Shown: in pieces, positions 26,222-35,354 of the stretch
Layout of the letters: the number at the start of each line of letters is the position of its first letter
How positions within the stretch are numbered: the first letter of the stretch is position 1
NCBI RefSeq assembly: GCF_014208105.1
Contig: NZ_JACHMQ010000001.1
Location: 4,092,001-4,156,000 of the forward strand
Source of the DNA: Actinomadura coerulea
GTDB lineage: Bacteria > Actinomycetota > Actinomycetes > Streptosporangiales > Streptosporangiaceae
Length of the DNA: 64,000 nt
Direction: 5' to 3'
The notes under the pieces: model-generated
Seen by the model: only the letters and a program-made list of their open reading frames with translations
The model's database searches: none
Told to the model about the DNA's origin: nothing
Program-made: the position numbers and the translations under genes

Positions 26222-26815
26222 TCAGGTGGGAGGGGCGAGGGCGAAGCCGTCGTCCCAGGGGGCCAGGCGTTCGAACAGCCGCTCGTCGTGCCAGCGCCCG
26301 TCCAGGTGGATGTGGCGGCGGGCCGTCCCCACGGGGGTGAAGCCGTTCCGTTCGAGCACGCGCTGGGAAGCGAGGTTGTCGACTCTCGTGAAGGCTTCGA
26401 CGCGGTGCAGGCGGAGCGCACCGAACGCCACGTCCAGTGCCTGCCGGACCGCCTCGGTGGCAACGCCCCTGCCGGCGTGCGCGCGCGCCACCCAGTAGCC
26501 GACGAAGCAGCTCTGGAGGGGGCCGCGCAAGATGTTGTTGAGCGTGATGCGCCCCGCGATTTGGCCGTCGACGAGGATGACGCCCGGCCACATCTCCTCA
26601 GCGGCGTACGCGTCGACCAGCTCGCGCAGGTTGCCGCGCTGGCCGTCGACGGTGAAGTACGCCTCGCCCCGCTCCGGTTCCCAGGGGCGCAGGTAGGCGC
26701 GGTTCTCCCGGTACAGCGACGCGAGCGCCTCCGCGTCCGCGATCTGGACGGCGCGCAGGCGCACCCCCGCCCGACGGCCGTCGAGCGCGGGCGGGGGGCC
26801 GGCCAGGGCCGTCAT
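26222..26815 (-). CDS. RimJ/RimL-type GNAT acetyltransferase
   Basis: 197 residues. The pattern VRLRAVQIADAEALASLYRENRAYLRPWEP is the opening of the RimJ/RimL/SpeG-like group. It continues with motif A (VARAHAGRGVATEAVRQAL) and motif B (NLASQRVLERNGFTPVG). It probably acetylates a protein amino terminus or small amine. The ATG at 26815 overlaps the stop of the thioesterase gene (ATGA), so both are coupled. The substrate is unknown. Confidence 0.92.
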   Translation of the reverse strand: MTALAGPPPALDGRRAGVRLRAVQIADAEALASLYRENRAYLRPWEPERGEAYFTVDGQRGNLRELVDAYAAEEMWPGVILVDGQIAGRITLNNILRGPLQSCFVGYWVARAHAGRGVATEAVRQALDVAFGALRLHRVEAFTRVDNLASQRVLERNGFTPVGTARRHIHLDGRWHDERLFERLAPWDDGFALAPPT

Positions 26816-27243
26816 GCGCCGGGCACCACGTATCGCGCGATGAACTCGCGTTCCTCCGGGGTGAAGCGGCGCAGGCGGTTGGCCTCCACGTCGAACGCGA
26901 CGAGGGTCGAGGTCGCCTCGGCGTACACGTGGTCGTCGTCCCGCACCTCGTAGGCCAGCTTGAACGACGCGGCACGGGCCTCGGTCACCCACGTCTCCAC
27001 CCGGACCGGGTAGACCGTCGGCAGCAGCGGATACCGGTAGTCGATCTCGTGCCGGGAGATCACCATGCCGCGGACGGGCTGCTCCCCCTTGCGCACCGGG
27101 TCGCCGTGGAACATCTCCAGCCGCGCGTCCTCCAGGTAGCCGAGGAACTTGACGTTGTTCACGTGTCCCTGGGAGTCGATGTCACCGAACCGGATCTTGA
27201 ACTCGTAGACGTGGCGGTACTCGGCCGCGGGCAACTGCTGCAT
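26812..27243 (-). CDS. Hotdog-fold acyl-CoA thioesterase
   Basis: 143 residues. IRFGDIDSQGHVNNVKFLGYLEDARLEMF is the 4-hydroxybenzoyl-CoA thioesterase/YbgC signature: Asp in GDID, then GHVNN, then a Glu/Asp in the long helix. The likely reaction is hydrolysis of an acyl- or aryl-CoA in the cytoplasm. The start is the ATG at 27243, preceded by GCGAGGAC. A minus-strand TAGCAT (gatgcta on plus, about 27279-27284) may be its -10. The next gene is coupled through a 4-bp overlap. Confidence 0.9.
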   Translation of the reverse strand: MQQLPAAEYRHVYEFKIRFGDIDSQGHVNNVKFLGYLEDARLEMFHGDPVRKGEQPVRGMVISRHEIDYRYPLLPTVYPVRVETWVTEARAASFKLAYEVRDDDHVYAEATSTLVAFDVEANRLRRFTPEEREFIARYVVPGA

Positions 27244-27641
27244 GTCCTCGCCTGGGTACGGGGAAGCGGGGGTCGGCCCGATGCTACCCGGACCAGGCGA
27301 GGTCCCTGACAGGGCAGGGTCATATCGGGTCCACCCAGCAGTCCAGGATCCGCCCCCGCACCGCGGCCACACCACCCCACCGCGGCAGCCTCACGACGGT
27401 GCGGCAGCCCCGCCACAGTGTGGTGGCGTCGCGGCCACTCCCAGCGTCCGCTGGACGCCCTCGCCACCCGGCGCCTCCGGCGCCGTGCTGCCGGACGGGC
27501 CGGTGAGGACCTGGTCGCCGCGCCGCTCACCATCGCCAGGCCCCGCCTTCCGTGATCCGGTACCTCCCGCTTGTCACCGGTCAGGCCGGGAATGCGAACG
27601 GCCGCGCGGTTGGGATCGCGCGGCCGTTCGGGGTGGCTGGG
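27244..27641. other. Gene-free region upstream of the thioesterase gene and downstream of ettA
   Basis: These 398 bp carry no convincing coding frame. The left end contains the putative promoter of the thioesterase-GNAT pair. The middle is low-complexity C-rich sequence. The right end has a strong hairpin described separately. Confidence 0.5.
27596..27629. terminator. 13-bp hairpin downstream of ettA
   Basis: GAACGGCCGCGCG (27596-27608) and CGCGCGGCCGTTC (27617-27629) pair perfectly around an 8-nt loop, 12 bp after the ettA stop codon. It is a likely 3' end of the ettA mRNA, without a T-run. Confidence 0.7.
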
Positions 27642-29306
27642 TCAGTCGCGGGTCAGTTTGCGGTGGGTGACCCGGTGCGGGCGGGCGGCGTCGGCGCCCA
27701 GCCGCTCGATCTTGTTCTTCTCGTAGTCGGCGAAGTTGCCCTCGAACCAGAACCAGTTCGAGCCCTCTTCCCACGCGAGGATGTGCGTGGCGATGCGGTC
27801 CAGGAACCACCGGTCGTGCGAGGTGATCACGGCGCACCCGGGGAACTCCAGGAGGGCGTTCTCCAGGCTGGACAGGGTCTCGGTGTCCAGGTCGTTGGTC
27901 GGCTCGTCCAGCAGGAGGACGTTGCCGCCCTGCTTGAGCGTCAGCGCCAGGTTGAGCCGGTTGCGCTCGCCGCCGGACAGGACGCCGGCGGGCTTCTGCT
28001 GGTCGGGGCCCTTGAACCCGAACGCCGCGACGTACGCGCGGGACGGCATCTCGACCAGGCCGACGTTGATGTGGTCCAGGCCGTCCGAGACGACCTCCCA
28101 CACCGTCTTCTTCGGGTCGATGCCGCCGCGGCCCTGGTCGACGTAGGCGATCTTGACGGTCTCGCCGACCCGCAGGTCGCCCGTGTCCGGGTGCTCCTCG
28201 CCGACGATCATGCGGAAGAGCGTGGTCTTGCCGACGCCGTTCGGGCCGATGACGCCGACGATCCCGTTCGGGGGCAGGTTGAACGTCAGGTCGTCCATCA
28301 GGAGCCGGTCGTCGAAGCCCTTGGTCAGCTTGTCGGCGACGATCACCGTCTGGCCGAGGCGCGGACCCGGCGGGATCTGGATCTCCTCGAAGTCGAGCTT
28401 GCGGTGCTTGGCGGCCTCGGCCGCCATCTCCTCGTACCGCTCGAGGCGGGCCTTGCTCTTGGTCTGGCGGGCCTTCGGGTTGGAGCGCACCCACTCCAGC
28501 TCGTCCTGGAGGCGCTTCTTGCGCTTGGCGTCCTTGTTGCCCTCGACCTTGAGCCGCTCGGCCTTCTTCTCCAGGTAGACGGAGTAGTTGCCCTCGTAGG
28601 GGTAGCAGCGGCCCCGGTCCAGCTCCAGGATCCAGGTCGCCACGTTGTCGAGGAAGTACCGGTCGTGGGTGACGGCCAGGACGGTGCCCTCGTACTTGGC
28701 GAGGAACTGCTCCAGCCACTGGACGCTCTCGGCGTCGAGGTGGTTGGTGGGCTCGTCCAGCAGCAGGAGGTCGGGCGCCTCCAGCAGCAGCTTGCACAGC
28801 GCGACGCGCCGGCGCTCGCCACCCGACAGCTTCGACACCTCGGCGTCGCCGGGCGGGCAGCGCAGCGCGTCCATCGCCTGGTCGAGCTGGCTGTCGAGGT
28901 CCCAGGCGTTGCGATGGTCGAGCTGCTCCTGCAGCTTGCCCATCTCCTCCATCAGCGCGTCGGAGTAGTCCGTCGCCATCAGCTCGGCGATCTCGTTGAA
29001 CCGGTCGAGCATCGCCTTGGTCTCGGCGACGCCCTCCTGGACGTTCCCGAGGACGTCCTTCTCCTCGTTCAGCGGCGGCTCCTGCTGGAGCATGCCCACG
29101 GTGAACCCGGGCATGAGGCGCGCGTCGCCGTTGGAAGGCTGTTCCAGACCGGCCATCATGCGCAGCAGCGTCGACTTGCCGGTGCCGTTGGGCCCCAGGA
29201 CCCCGATCTTCGCACCCGGAAGGAAATGCAGGGTGACGTCGTCAAGGACGACCTTGTCGCCATGTGCCTTGCGCACACGCTGCATCGTGTAGATGTACTC
29301 GGCCAT
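27642..29306 (-). CDS. ettA: Energy-dependent translational throttle protein EttA (ABC-F ATPase)
   Basis: 554 residues, the same size as E. coli EttA. Two ABC cassettes are present: Walker A GPNGTGKST near residue 40 with signature LSGGERRR, and GPNGVGKTT near 360 with LSGGERNR. A charged linker (RLKVEGNKDAKRKKRLQ, the P-site tRNA-interacting motif) joins them. There are no membrane segments. EttA binds the ribosomal E site and gates entry into elongation according to ADP/ATP ratio. Start is the ATG at 29306. It is a single-gene unit ending in a hairpin. Confidence 0.97.
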   Translation of the reverse strand: MAEYIYTMQRVRKAHGDKVVLDDVTLHFLPGAKIGVLGPNGTGKSTLLRMMAGLEQPSNGDARLMPGFTVGMLQQEPPLNEEKDVLGNVQEGVAETKAMLDRFNEIAELMATDYSDALMEEMGKLQEQLDHRNAWDLDSQLDQAMDALRCPPGDAEVSKLSGGERRRVALCKLLLEAPDLLLLDEPTNHLDAESVQWLEQFLAKYEGTVLAVTHDRYFLDNVATWILELDRGRCYPYEGNYSVYLEKKAERLKVEGNKDAKRKKRLQDELEWVRSNPKARQTKSKARLERYEEMAAEAAKHRKLDFEEIQIPPGPRLGQTVIVADKLTKGFDDRLLMDDLTFNLPPNGIVGVIGPNGVGKTTLFRMIVGEEHPDTGDLRVGETVKIAYVDQGRGGIDPKKTVWEVVSDGLDHINVGLVEMPSRAYVAAFGFKGPDQQKPAGVLSGGERNRLNLALTLKQGGNVLLLDEPTNDLDTETLSSLENALLEFPGCAVITSHDRWFLDRIATHILAWEEGSNWFWFEGNFADYEKNKIERLGADAARPHRVTHRKLTRD

Positions 29307-29353
29307 ATCGTCAAGACTAGGGGGTCCCGGAACCTGTTTTTCGCGTTGCCGCC

Positions 29354-30643
29354 TCAGTTGCCGGACGGCTTGGGGCCTTCGAGGGCGGGAAGGCACACCC
29401 GGTCGCGCCCCGAGGACTTCGCCCGGTAGAGCGCCAGGTCGGCCGCGGTCATGAGTTCCAGGAGGTCCTGGCCGTGGGTGCGGAACAGCGACACCCCCAC
29501 CGAGACCGTCACCGTGACGGTGCCCTCCTCGGCCGGGACGGCGAGGCGGCGCACCCGGCCGCGCAGGCGCTCGGCGACGCGGCAGGCCTCCACGGTGTCG
29601 GCGCCCGGCAGAAGGACGACGAACTCCTCGCCCCCGAAGCGGCCCACCACGTCGTAGTCGCGCAGCTGGTGGCACAGGGTGCTGGCCACCCCCACCAGCA
29701 CCTGGTCGCCGACCAGGTGGCCGTGGGTGTCGTTGACGCGCTTGAAATGGTCGATGTCGATCAGGAGGAGCGCGACGGCGTCGTGGGTGCGCTGGGCCCG
29801 GGAGAGCTCGGTGTCGGCCTCGCGCTGCCACGCGGCGGCGTTCAGCAGGCCCGTCTTGGCGTCGGTGCGCGCGGCCGCCTGGAGCTGCTGGTGCATCAGG
29901 CTGCGCTGCAGGAGCATCACCGGCGGAAGCGTCAGCAGGAGCAGGCCCAGTGACAGCGCGCTCGTGATCGCGACAAGGATGCCGACGCAGAGCTCCACCG
30001 TGTCGAGCAGGAGGCTCTCGCGCGTCCACAGGACGTCGCGCCACCGGCTCTCGGGATCGGCGGCGTGCGCGGCGACCGCGACGATCGCCGCGTTCACCAC
30101 CGTGAACAGCGCCGCGCAGCCGACGGCCGCCGGGATGCCCGGGTAGCTCTCGACGACCCACCGCGGCGCCCCCTGCAGCGGATCGGCCACCACCCGGTGG
30201 AACACCACCGACGCGCACGCCCCGGCGATCCCCAGCGCGGCGGCGACGACCGCCCGCCGGTAGATCAGCGTCCGCCGGACGCGGAACTGCAACAGCGCCT
30301 GCATCGGCACTGGGATCAGCAACGCGTACACCGGCGGCAGCAGCAGCGCGACCGGAAGCCACCAGGCCGACAGCAGGTCGCGCGCGACCCCCGCCGGCAT
30401 CCCCAGCCTGCGCGTCGCCTCGATGCACACGGCGCCGCACGCCAGCAGGGCCCCGAAGGTCACCAGGTCGTCGACCCGGAACGGGGTCTCCGCAAGCCCC
30501 GCGACGACGAGCCCCAGATGGACGGCGACGACGACCGGCACGTAGACCACGAGCAGGGACCGGCGCCCAAGTCGCGCCCTGCGCCTCGGCCTGCGGACCA
30601 GCTCCCCACCACGGCCCTCGGCGGACGACTGCACTGCCGTCAT
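29354..30643 (-). CDS. Membrane-bound diguanylate cyclase (GGDEF domain)
   Basis: 429 residues. Roughly eight hydrophobic segments lie between residues 28 and 245, then a complete GGDEF domain with GGEEF at 337-341. The allosteric I-site RDYD is at 328-331, exactly five residues before it, so product inhibition by c-di-GMP is expected. The substrate-binding IDIDHFKRVNDTHGH stretch is intact, so the enzyme should be active in making c-di-GMP from GTP. In actinomycetes c-di-GMP controls development through BldD. No EAL domain is present. Confidence 0.94.
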   Translation of the reverse strand: MTAVQSSAEGRGGELVRRPRRRARLGRRSLLVVYVPVVVAVHLGLVVAGLAETPFRVDDLVTFGALLACGAVCIEATRRLGMPAGVARDLLSAWWLPVALLLPPVYALLIPVPMQALLQFRVRRTLIYRRAVVAAALGIAGACASVVFHRVVADPLQGAPRWVVESYPGIPAAVGCAALFTVVNAAIVAVAAHAADPESRWRDVLWTRESLLLDTVELCVGILVAITSALSLGLLLLTLPPVMLLQRSLMHQQLQAAARTDAKTGLLNAAAWQREADTELSRAQRTHDAVALLLIDIDHFKRVNDTHGHLVGDQVLVGVASTLCHQLRDYDVVGRFGGEEFVVLLPGADTVEACRVAERLRGRVRRLAVPAEEGTVTVTVSVGVSLFRTHGQDLLELMTAADLALYRAKSSGRDRVCLPALEGPKPSGN

Positions 30644-31039
30644 CCTTCCCCCTTACGCGCATCACGTTGTGTAACACGATAGTTGCAACGTGTGCGGAAC
30701 GGGCGTGAAACAGGTACGTTCGGGAACGCACATGCGGGTGACCGTTCTGATCACCGTTATCCGGGCCCGCTGATCCGCGGAGCCCGATCATCCTGAGGGG
30801 GACCACCATGCGCGGCGTTTCCTGGATCTGACCAGCTGACAGCCACCGACACCGAGGGCGCGCACACTCACCGCTCCCACGGCCATATCCCCCCACCAAA
30901 CTTCTTTCACCTCACCCGGCAACCCTCGCACCCCCTTTTTCCACGCCCGGGCGCTACGGACCGCAGCCGAGCATTGGCCGCACCTGGCCGCAGGCCGCCC
31001 ACCCGCCGGCCGCGTCCCCGGCGTGCCGGGACAGAACGG
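30644..31039. other. Gene-free region between the SSB gene and the diguanylate cyclase
   Basis: Near the cyclase end, CACGTTG (30663-30669) and CAACGTG (30686-30692) form a spaced inverted repeat in a relatively A+T-rich promoter-like stretch. At 30808-30831 the plus strand has an ATG with GAGGGGGA six nt upstream, opening a seven-codon frame (MRGVSWI, stop). After it the plus strand becomes C rich and G poor to about 30955. A short imperfect hairpin GTCCCCGGC-GT-GCCGGGAC (31014-31032) follows the SSB gene. Confidence 0.45.
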
Positions 31040-31507
31040 CTACGCGGCTTTGGGTTCCTCTTCTTCTTCCGCGGGAGTGGTCAGGGCCCATTGATCGGCG
31101 GCGTCGCGGGCCAGCTGGCGGTCTTCGTCGGTCAGGGGGCCGCTGCGCTGGGCGGGGCGGTAGTCGACGGTGCCGCGGGTCAGGTCGGGGCCCAGGGTCG
31201 TGGCCTCGACCTCGGCGGAGAACCGCCACTGGTCGTCGCGTTCGTACTGGCGGATGCGCAGGCGGCCGGTGACCAGGACCGGTGTGCCGCGCTGGAGGTC
31301 GGACGCGTTGACGTTGTCGGCCAGCCCGCGCCAGCAGTTCACCGTGACGTACAGGGAGTCATCGTCCTGCCATTGGCCGGTCTGCCGGTCGAAGCGGCGG
31401 GGCGTGCAGCCCACCCGCAGCGACAGGAAGGGGTGGCCGTTGGCCGTCACGGCGTAGCGGGGCTCGGCCGCGACCCAGCCGGTGATGGTGACGTGCGCCT
31501 CGTTCAT
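31040..31507 (-). CDS. ssb: Single-stranded DNA-binding protein paralogue (SsbB-like)
   Basis: 155 residues with an OB-fold SSB domain: VTITGWVAAEPRYAVTANGHPFLSLRVGCTPRRF at the start, then LYVTVNCWRGLADNV and TPVLVTGRLRIRQYE. The tail is short and acidic (EEEEEPKAA). It lacks both the Gly-rich linker and the DDDLPF-type tip that housekeeping SSB uses to recruit partners. It therefore resembles the shorter SsbB paralogue of Streptomyces, linked there to sporulation-associated chromosome segregation. Start is the ATG at 31507. It follows the dynamin-like gene by 83 bp. Confidence 0.9.
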   Translation of the reverse strand: MNEAHVTITGWVAAEPRYAVTANGHPFLSLRVGCTPRRFDRQTGQWQDDDSLYVTVNCWRGLADNVNASDLQRGTPVLVTGRLRIRQYERDDQWRFSAEVEATTLGPDLTRGTVDYRPAQRSGPLTDEDRQLARDAADQWALTTPAEEEEEPKAA

Positions 31508-31590
31508 CGCGTCCTCCGTTGTCTCGCGTACGGGACAACGGTGGCTCAGACGCGCAGGGCGGCGCCCGAGGTCGCGGAACTGTGGATAAC

Positions 31591-33306
31591 TCAGCCTCGG
31601 CCGAGGGCGACGTCGACGTCCCGGCGGAAGCGGGCGTAGACCTCCAGGTCCTCCTCGACGGGGACGATCACCTTCTCCCGCGCGACGCGCTCGATGCCCT
31701 GGCGCATGTGCTGCTCCATCTTCTCGCCGTGTCTGGCGGACGACAGGGCGACCATGTTGCGGCACGCCGACGCGGTGAGCCAGCCCATCCCGAGCGTGCA
31801 GACGACCAGGATGGCGACGTAGGGGATCAGGCCCGCCTGGCCGACGAGGCCGTCCGGGTCGTCGCCACCGAGGCCGAGCAGGCCGTAGGCGACGAGGAAG
31901 CCGATCCACACGACGCTGAGGGCGGCGACCAGGACCAGGAAGTACTGCCAGGTCTTCACCAGCCACCACCAGCGCGGCACCACGTTGAACGTGGGCAGCG
32001 CCTCCTTGAGGGACTCGCCGAGCGCCTCCGGGATCTCGGCGGCGTGGGAGCGGGCCGCGGCGCGGACGGAGCGGCCCCAGTGCGGCGGAAGCTCGGCGGT
32101 GACGCCCTCGGCGACGTTCTGGAGGGCGTTGTCCACGTCGCCCTGCTGGGCGCCGATCGGCCCGGTGAAGGCGTTGCGCAGCTCCTCGCGGAGCTCGGTG
32201 AGGCGCATCCGGCGCAGCGGGTCCGACCGCAGCCGGCCGATCATGGCGGTGACGGGCCAGCCGATGAAGTCGGCGGCGCGCAGCTCGTAGGCGCTCTCCA
32301 TGGCCTCGGCGACGGCGGGCGCGCCCGCGGCGTCGGTGAGGGCCTGCATGAGCTCGGCCTTGCGTCCGTCGTCCACCGTGACGGGCGGCTCGGCGTCGAA
32401 GCGGTAGCCGGTGAACCGCTCGGCGGCGCGGTCGACGTCGGCCGACAGCCGCTCGGTGCGGGCGCGGCGGGCGGCGACGGTGTCGACGAGGGTGTCGCGG
32501 AAGCCGTGCACGCCGTCCTCGGCGACGGCGGAGGTGGTGACGATCCGCGGGTCGGCGAGCCCCTCGGCCTCCAGCAGGCGGCGCAGGTCGGCGACGCAGT
32601 CGTCGATCTCGTGCGGGGCGAGCCGGTCGACCTGGTTGAGGACGATCAGGGTGACGCCGGCGTGCCGGGCGAACGGGACGATGTAGTTGCGGTGCAGGGC
32701 CGCGTCGGCGTACTTCTGCGGGTCGACGACCCAGACCAGCAGGTCGGCGATGGTGACGAACCGGTCGACCTCGGCGCGGTGCATCGCCTGGATCGAGTCG
32801 TGGTCGGGCAGGTCGATCAGGACGAGGCCCTGGAGGGTGGCGTCGGCGCGCTCCAGGTCGAGGGCGCTGGCGCGGGCGTAGCGGTGGCGCTTGTCGACGT
32901 CGAGCCAGTCGAGGAGGGGGCCCGCGCCGTCCAGCCCCCAGACGCACGCGTGGGCCTTGGACGTCATCGGGCGGCGCATCCCGGTCGGCGACAGTTCGAG
33001 CCCGCAGATGGCGTTGAACAGCGAGGACTTGCCGCTGCCCGTTCCGCCGGCCAGGGTGACGACGGTGTGGTCGCCCGACAGCCGCAGCCGCTGACCGGCA
33101 CGCCGCAGCAGCGCGGAGGCGTCGTCGAGGACGGGCTGGTCGAGCCGTCCGAGGCCCGCCTGGACGAGCCGGTCGAGCCCGTCGAGGCGCTCGACCAGCC
33201 CGGGAGGGCCGGCGGGCTCGGCGGGGGGACCGGCCTCGGGCATGTCGGGGAGGGGGGTCTCGCCGGTTCCCGCCGGTGGGTTCGCGGGGATGGCCGAGGT
33301 GGTCAT
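31591..33306 (-). CDS. Membrane-anchored dynamin-like GTPase (second of a pair)
   Basis: 571 residues. A Pro-rich N-terminus precedes the P-loop GGTGSGKSS (about residue 90). A G3 region reads DLPDHDS, and the G4-like motif is NQVDR. Past residue 410 there are two hydrophobic segments (WQYFLVLVAALSVVWIGFLV and LIPYVAILVVCTLGMGW). This matches the bacterial dynamin-like proteins DynA/DynB that stabilise Z-rings during Streptomyces sporulation septation. The membrane helices make it the anchored partner. Its ATG overlaps the stop of the upstream GTPase gene. Confidence 0.85.
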   Translation of the reverse strand: MTTSAIPANPPAGTGETPLPDMPEAGPPAEPAGPPGLVERLDGLDRLVQAGLGRLDQPVLDDASALLRRAGQRLRLSGDHTVVTLAGGTGSGKSSLFNAICGLELSPTGMRRPMTSKAHACVWGLDGAGPLLDWLDVDKRHRYARASALDLERADATLQGLVLIDLPDHDSIQAMHRAEVDRFVTIADLLVWVVDPQKYADAALHRNYIVPFARHAGVTLIVLNQVDRLAPHEIDDCVADLRRLLEAEGLADPRIVTTSAVAEDGVHGFRDTLVDTVAARRARTERLSADVDRAAERFTGYRFDAEPPVTVDDGRKAELMQALTDAAGAPAVAEAMESAYELRAADFIGWPVTAMIGRLRSDPLRRMRLTELREELRNAFTGPIGAQQGDVDNALQNVAEGVTAELPPHWGRSVRAAARSHAAEIPEALGESLKEALPTFNVVPRWWWLVKTWQYFLVLVAALSVVWIGFLVAYGLLGLGGDDPDGLVGQAGLIPYVAILVVCTLGMGWLTASACRNMVALSSARHGEKMEQHMRQGIERVAREKVIVPVEEDLEVYARFRRDVDVALGRG

Positions 33307-35354
33307 CGGGCAACCTCGAGGTTGTAGGTGGCCTGGTACAGCTGGACGGGGACGGTCTCGTCGGGGATGCCGGCGGAGTCGAGCACCTGACCGAAGCGGA
33401 TGGCCTCCTCGTCGAACAGCATCCCGATGCGGCTGCGCAGGTCGGCGCGGGCCTTGGCGCCCATGCCGCGCAGGGACTCGGCGCCGAACAGGGCCTTCAG
33501 CAGCCGCTGCGGGACGGCGCTGTTGCCGCCCTCCACGGCCACGTCGGACGTCCCGTACCCGAGCAGGCCGATCGTCAGGACGAGCGAGACCGCCTCGGTG
33601 TCGAACGAGACCAGCTTCGCGACCGAGCGCTTGGTGACGCCCTGCGTGCGGATCAGCTCCTGGACGTGGTCCTGCCAGGCGCTGACGGCCCGGGTGACGC
33701 GCCGCGACAGCTCCGGGGAGACGTGCCCCAGGCCGGCGTCGGCGCCGGCGAGCACCTGGGCGCCCGCCGGGTGCACGCGCCAGCGGGCCATGGCCTGCTC
33801 CGCGCCGTGCTCGGCGGACGCCATGATCAGCGATTCCAGGCCGCTGCGCAGCGCCGCCTTGAGGGCGCGCACGCGGGCCGGGCTGCGGTGGCGGCGGCTC
33901 GCGGCGCGGCCGCGCCGGGACCGCTGGACGTGCAGGGCGCGCAGCAGGTCGCCGGTGCCGGCGAAGTCCTGCCAGCGGGCCAGGACCTCGCCGCGCAGCA
34001 GCGAGCCGTTGCGGGTGGCCTCGTCCAGTTCGGCGAGGGCGGTGCCGTACCCGGCCTCGACCTCCCTGGCCAGCTCGGCGCGCCGCTCGACCTGCGCCTC
34101 GACCTGCCGGGCGAGCTCGGGGACGCGGGTGCGGAAGCTGTCCAGGACGGCGGCGAGGGTGTCGCTGACGACGATCTCGCGGTCCTCGGCGTCCTCGGCG
34201 ACGCCGGTCAGCCAGTCGCGGATGTCCGCGACGGTCTCCTCGGGGAGGCGGCTCTCCTCGATCCGGGTCTCGGGGATGGTGAAGCGGCGCGCGTCGCCGA
34301 CCTCGTGCTCGTCCAGCATCTCGGCGAAGTGCTCGACGATCTCACCGCCGCCGGCGCCCGCGCCCTGCGGGACGCGCGACAGCACGACGCCGATCGTGGC
34401 GCCGTTCTCCTTGGCGCGCTGGAGCATCTGCCAGACCTGGGCGTCGGCGTACCGGGCGGCGGTGGTGACGCACAGCCACAGGTCGGCGGCGGCCATCAGC
34501 TTGGTCGCGAACTCGTAGTGGTCTTCGAAGACGGAGTCGAAGTCGGGGCTGTCGAGCAGGGCCAGGCCGGGCGGCAGGGCGTCGCTGGCGATGATGACCA
34601 GCTGGTCGCCCGCGATGGCGTCGGGCGCGGGGCCGCGGACCCGTCCCATGCCGGGCAGCATCGGCCCCTCCATGAACCACCGCACGTGGTCGGGGTGGCA
34701 GACGAGGATCGGGCTGCTGGTGGTGGGGCGCAGCACGCCGGTCGCGCTGACGCGGGCGCCGACGAGCGTGTTGACCAGGGTGGACTTGCCCGCGCCCGTG
34801 GAGCCGCCGAGCACCACGAGCATGGGGGCGCCGGCCGCCTGGACGCGCGGCAGGACGTAGTCGACGAGCTGGGCGCGCAGTTCGTCGCGGGCCTCGCGGG
34901 CCTGCTCGACGCCGGGGACGTCCAGCAGGAGGTCGAACGCGCCGAGCTGTTCGCGCAGCGCGGTCAGGGCGCGGACCAGCTCGGCGCGGTTGACCGTCGC
35001 CCCGGCCCTCGGGGCGCGCCGCCGTCCGCGCCTGGACCTGGCCTCGGCCTTCGTGCCGGCCTCGGAGCCTCCGCTCCCGGCGGCTCCGGTCTCGTCGTCC
35101 GCCGCCTCGCCCTCGGGTGCGGCGGCGTCCTCGTCCGAGCCCTTCTTCAGGGTCTGCTTCTCGGCCGCCGCGGCGCGGCCTCCCGGGTCCTTCCCGGACG
35201 TGTTCTCGCCGCCCGTGGTCTCGCCGCCCGTGCTCTCGCCGGACGCCGTGGTCTCGCCGGACGCCGCGTCGTCGGGGGCGGGCGCGCCGGCCCGGCCCGA
35301 GCCGGCGCCGGCCTCCTCGTCGTGGACCGTGCTCTGCTCTGCGGGGGGTGTCAC
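33303..35354 (-). CDS. Dynamin-like GTPase (first of a pair) with disordered N-terminus
   Basis: 683 residues from a GTG that overlaps the stop of the cysG/cobA-type gene (GTGA). The first 130 residues are low-complexity and acidic, ending in an Arg-rich patch. The GTPase domain has P-loop GGSTGAGKST and G3-like DSPDFDS, but the G4 position (VVLSRVPQG) lacks an N/TKxD. Helical coiled regions follow (LARQVEAQVERRAELAREVE). No membrane helix is seen, so it would rely on its partner for the membrane. The gene start could lie inside the low-complexity stretch. Confidence 0.82.
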   Translation of the reverse strand: MTPPAEQSTVHDEEAGAGSGRAGAPAPDDAASGETTASGESTGGETTGGENTSGKDPGGRAAAAEKQTLKKGSDEDAAAPEGEAADDETGAAGSGGSEAGTKAEARSRRGRRRAPRAGATVNRAELVRALTALREQLGAFDLLLDVPGVEQAREARDELRAQLVDYVLPRVQAAGAPMLVVLGGSTGAGKSTLVNTLVGARVSATGVLRPTTSSPILVCHPDHVRWFMEGPMLPGMGRVRGPAPDAIAGDQLVIIASDALPPGLALLDSPDFDSVFEDHYEFATKLMAAADLWLCVTTAARYADAQVWQMLQRAKENGATIGVVLSRVPQGAGAGGGEIVEHFAEMLDEHEVGDARRFTIPETRIEESRLPEETVADIRDWLTGVAEDAEDREIVVSDTLAAVLDSFRTRVPELARQVEAQVERRAELAREVEAGYGTALAELDEATRNGSLLRGEVLARWQDFAGTGDLLRALHVQRSRRGRAASRRHRSPARVRALKAALRSGLESLIMASAEHGAEQAMARWRVHPAGAQVLAGADAGLGHVSPELSRRVTRAVSAWQDHVQELIRTQGVTKRSVAKLVSFDTEAVSLVLTIGLLGYGTSDVAVEGGNSAVPQRLLKALFGAESLRGMGAKARADLRSRIGMLFDEEAIRFGQVLDSAGIPDETVPVQLYQATYNLEVAR

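Noticed and set aside
26017..26591. Antisense and alternative frames covering the gap before the GNAT gene
   Set aside because: The apparent proteins are Arg/Pro/Ser-rich and continue out of the known GNAT frame, so they are shadows of that gene and of repetitive G+C sequence.
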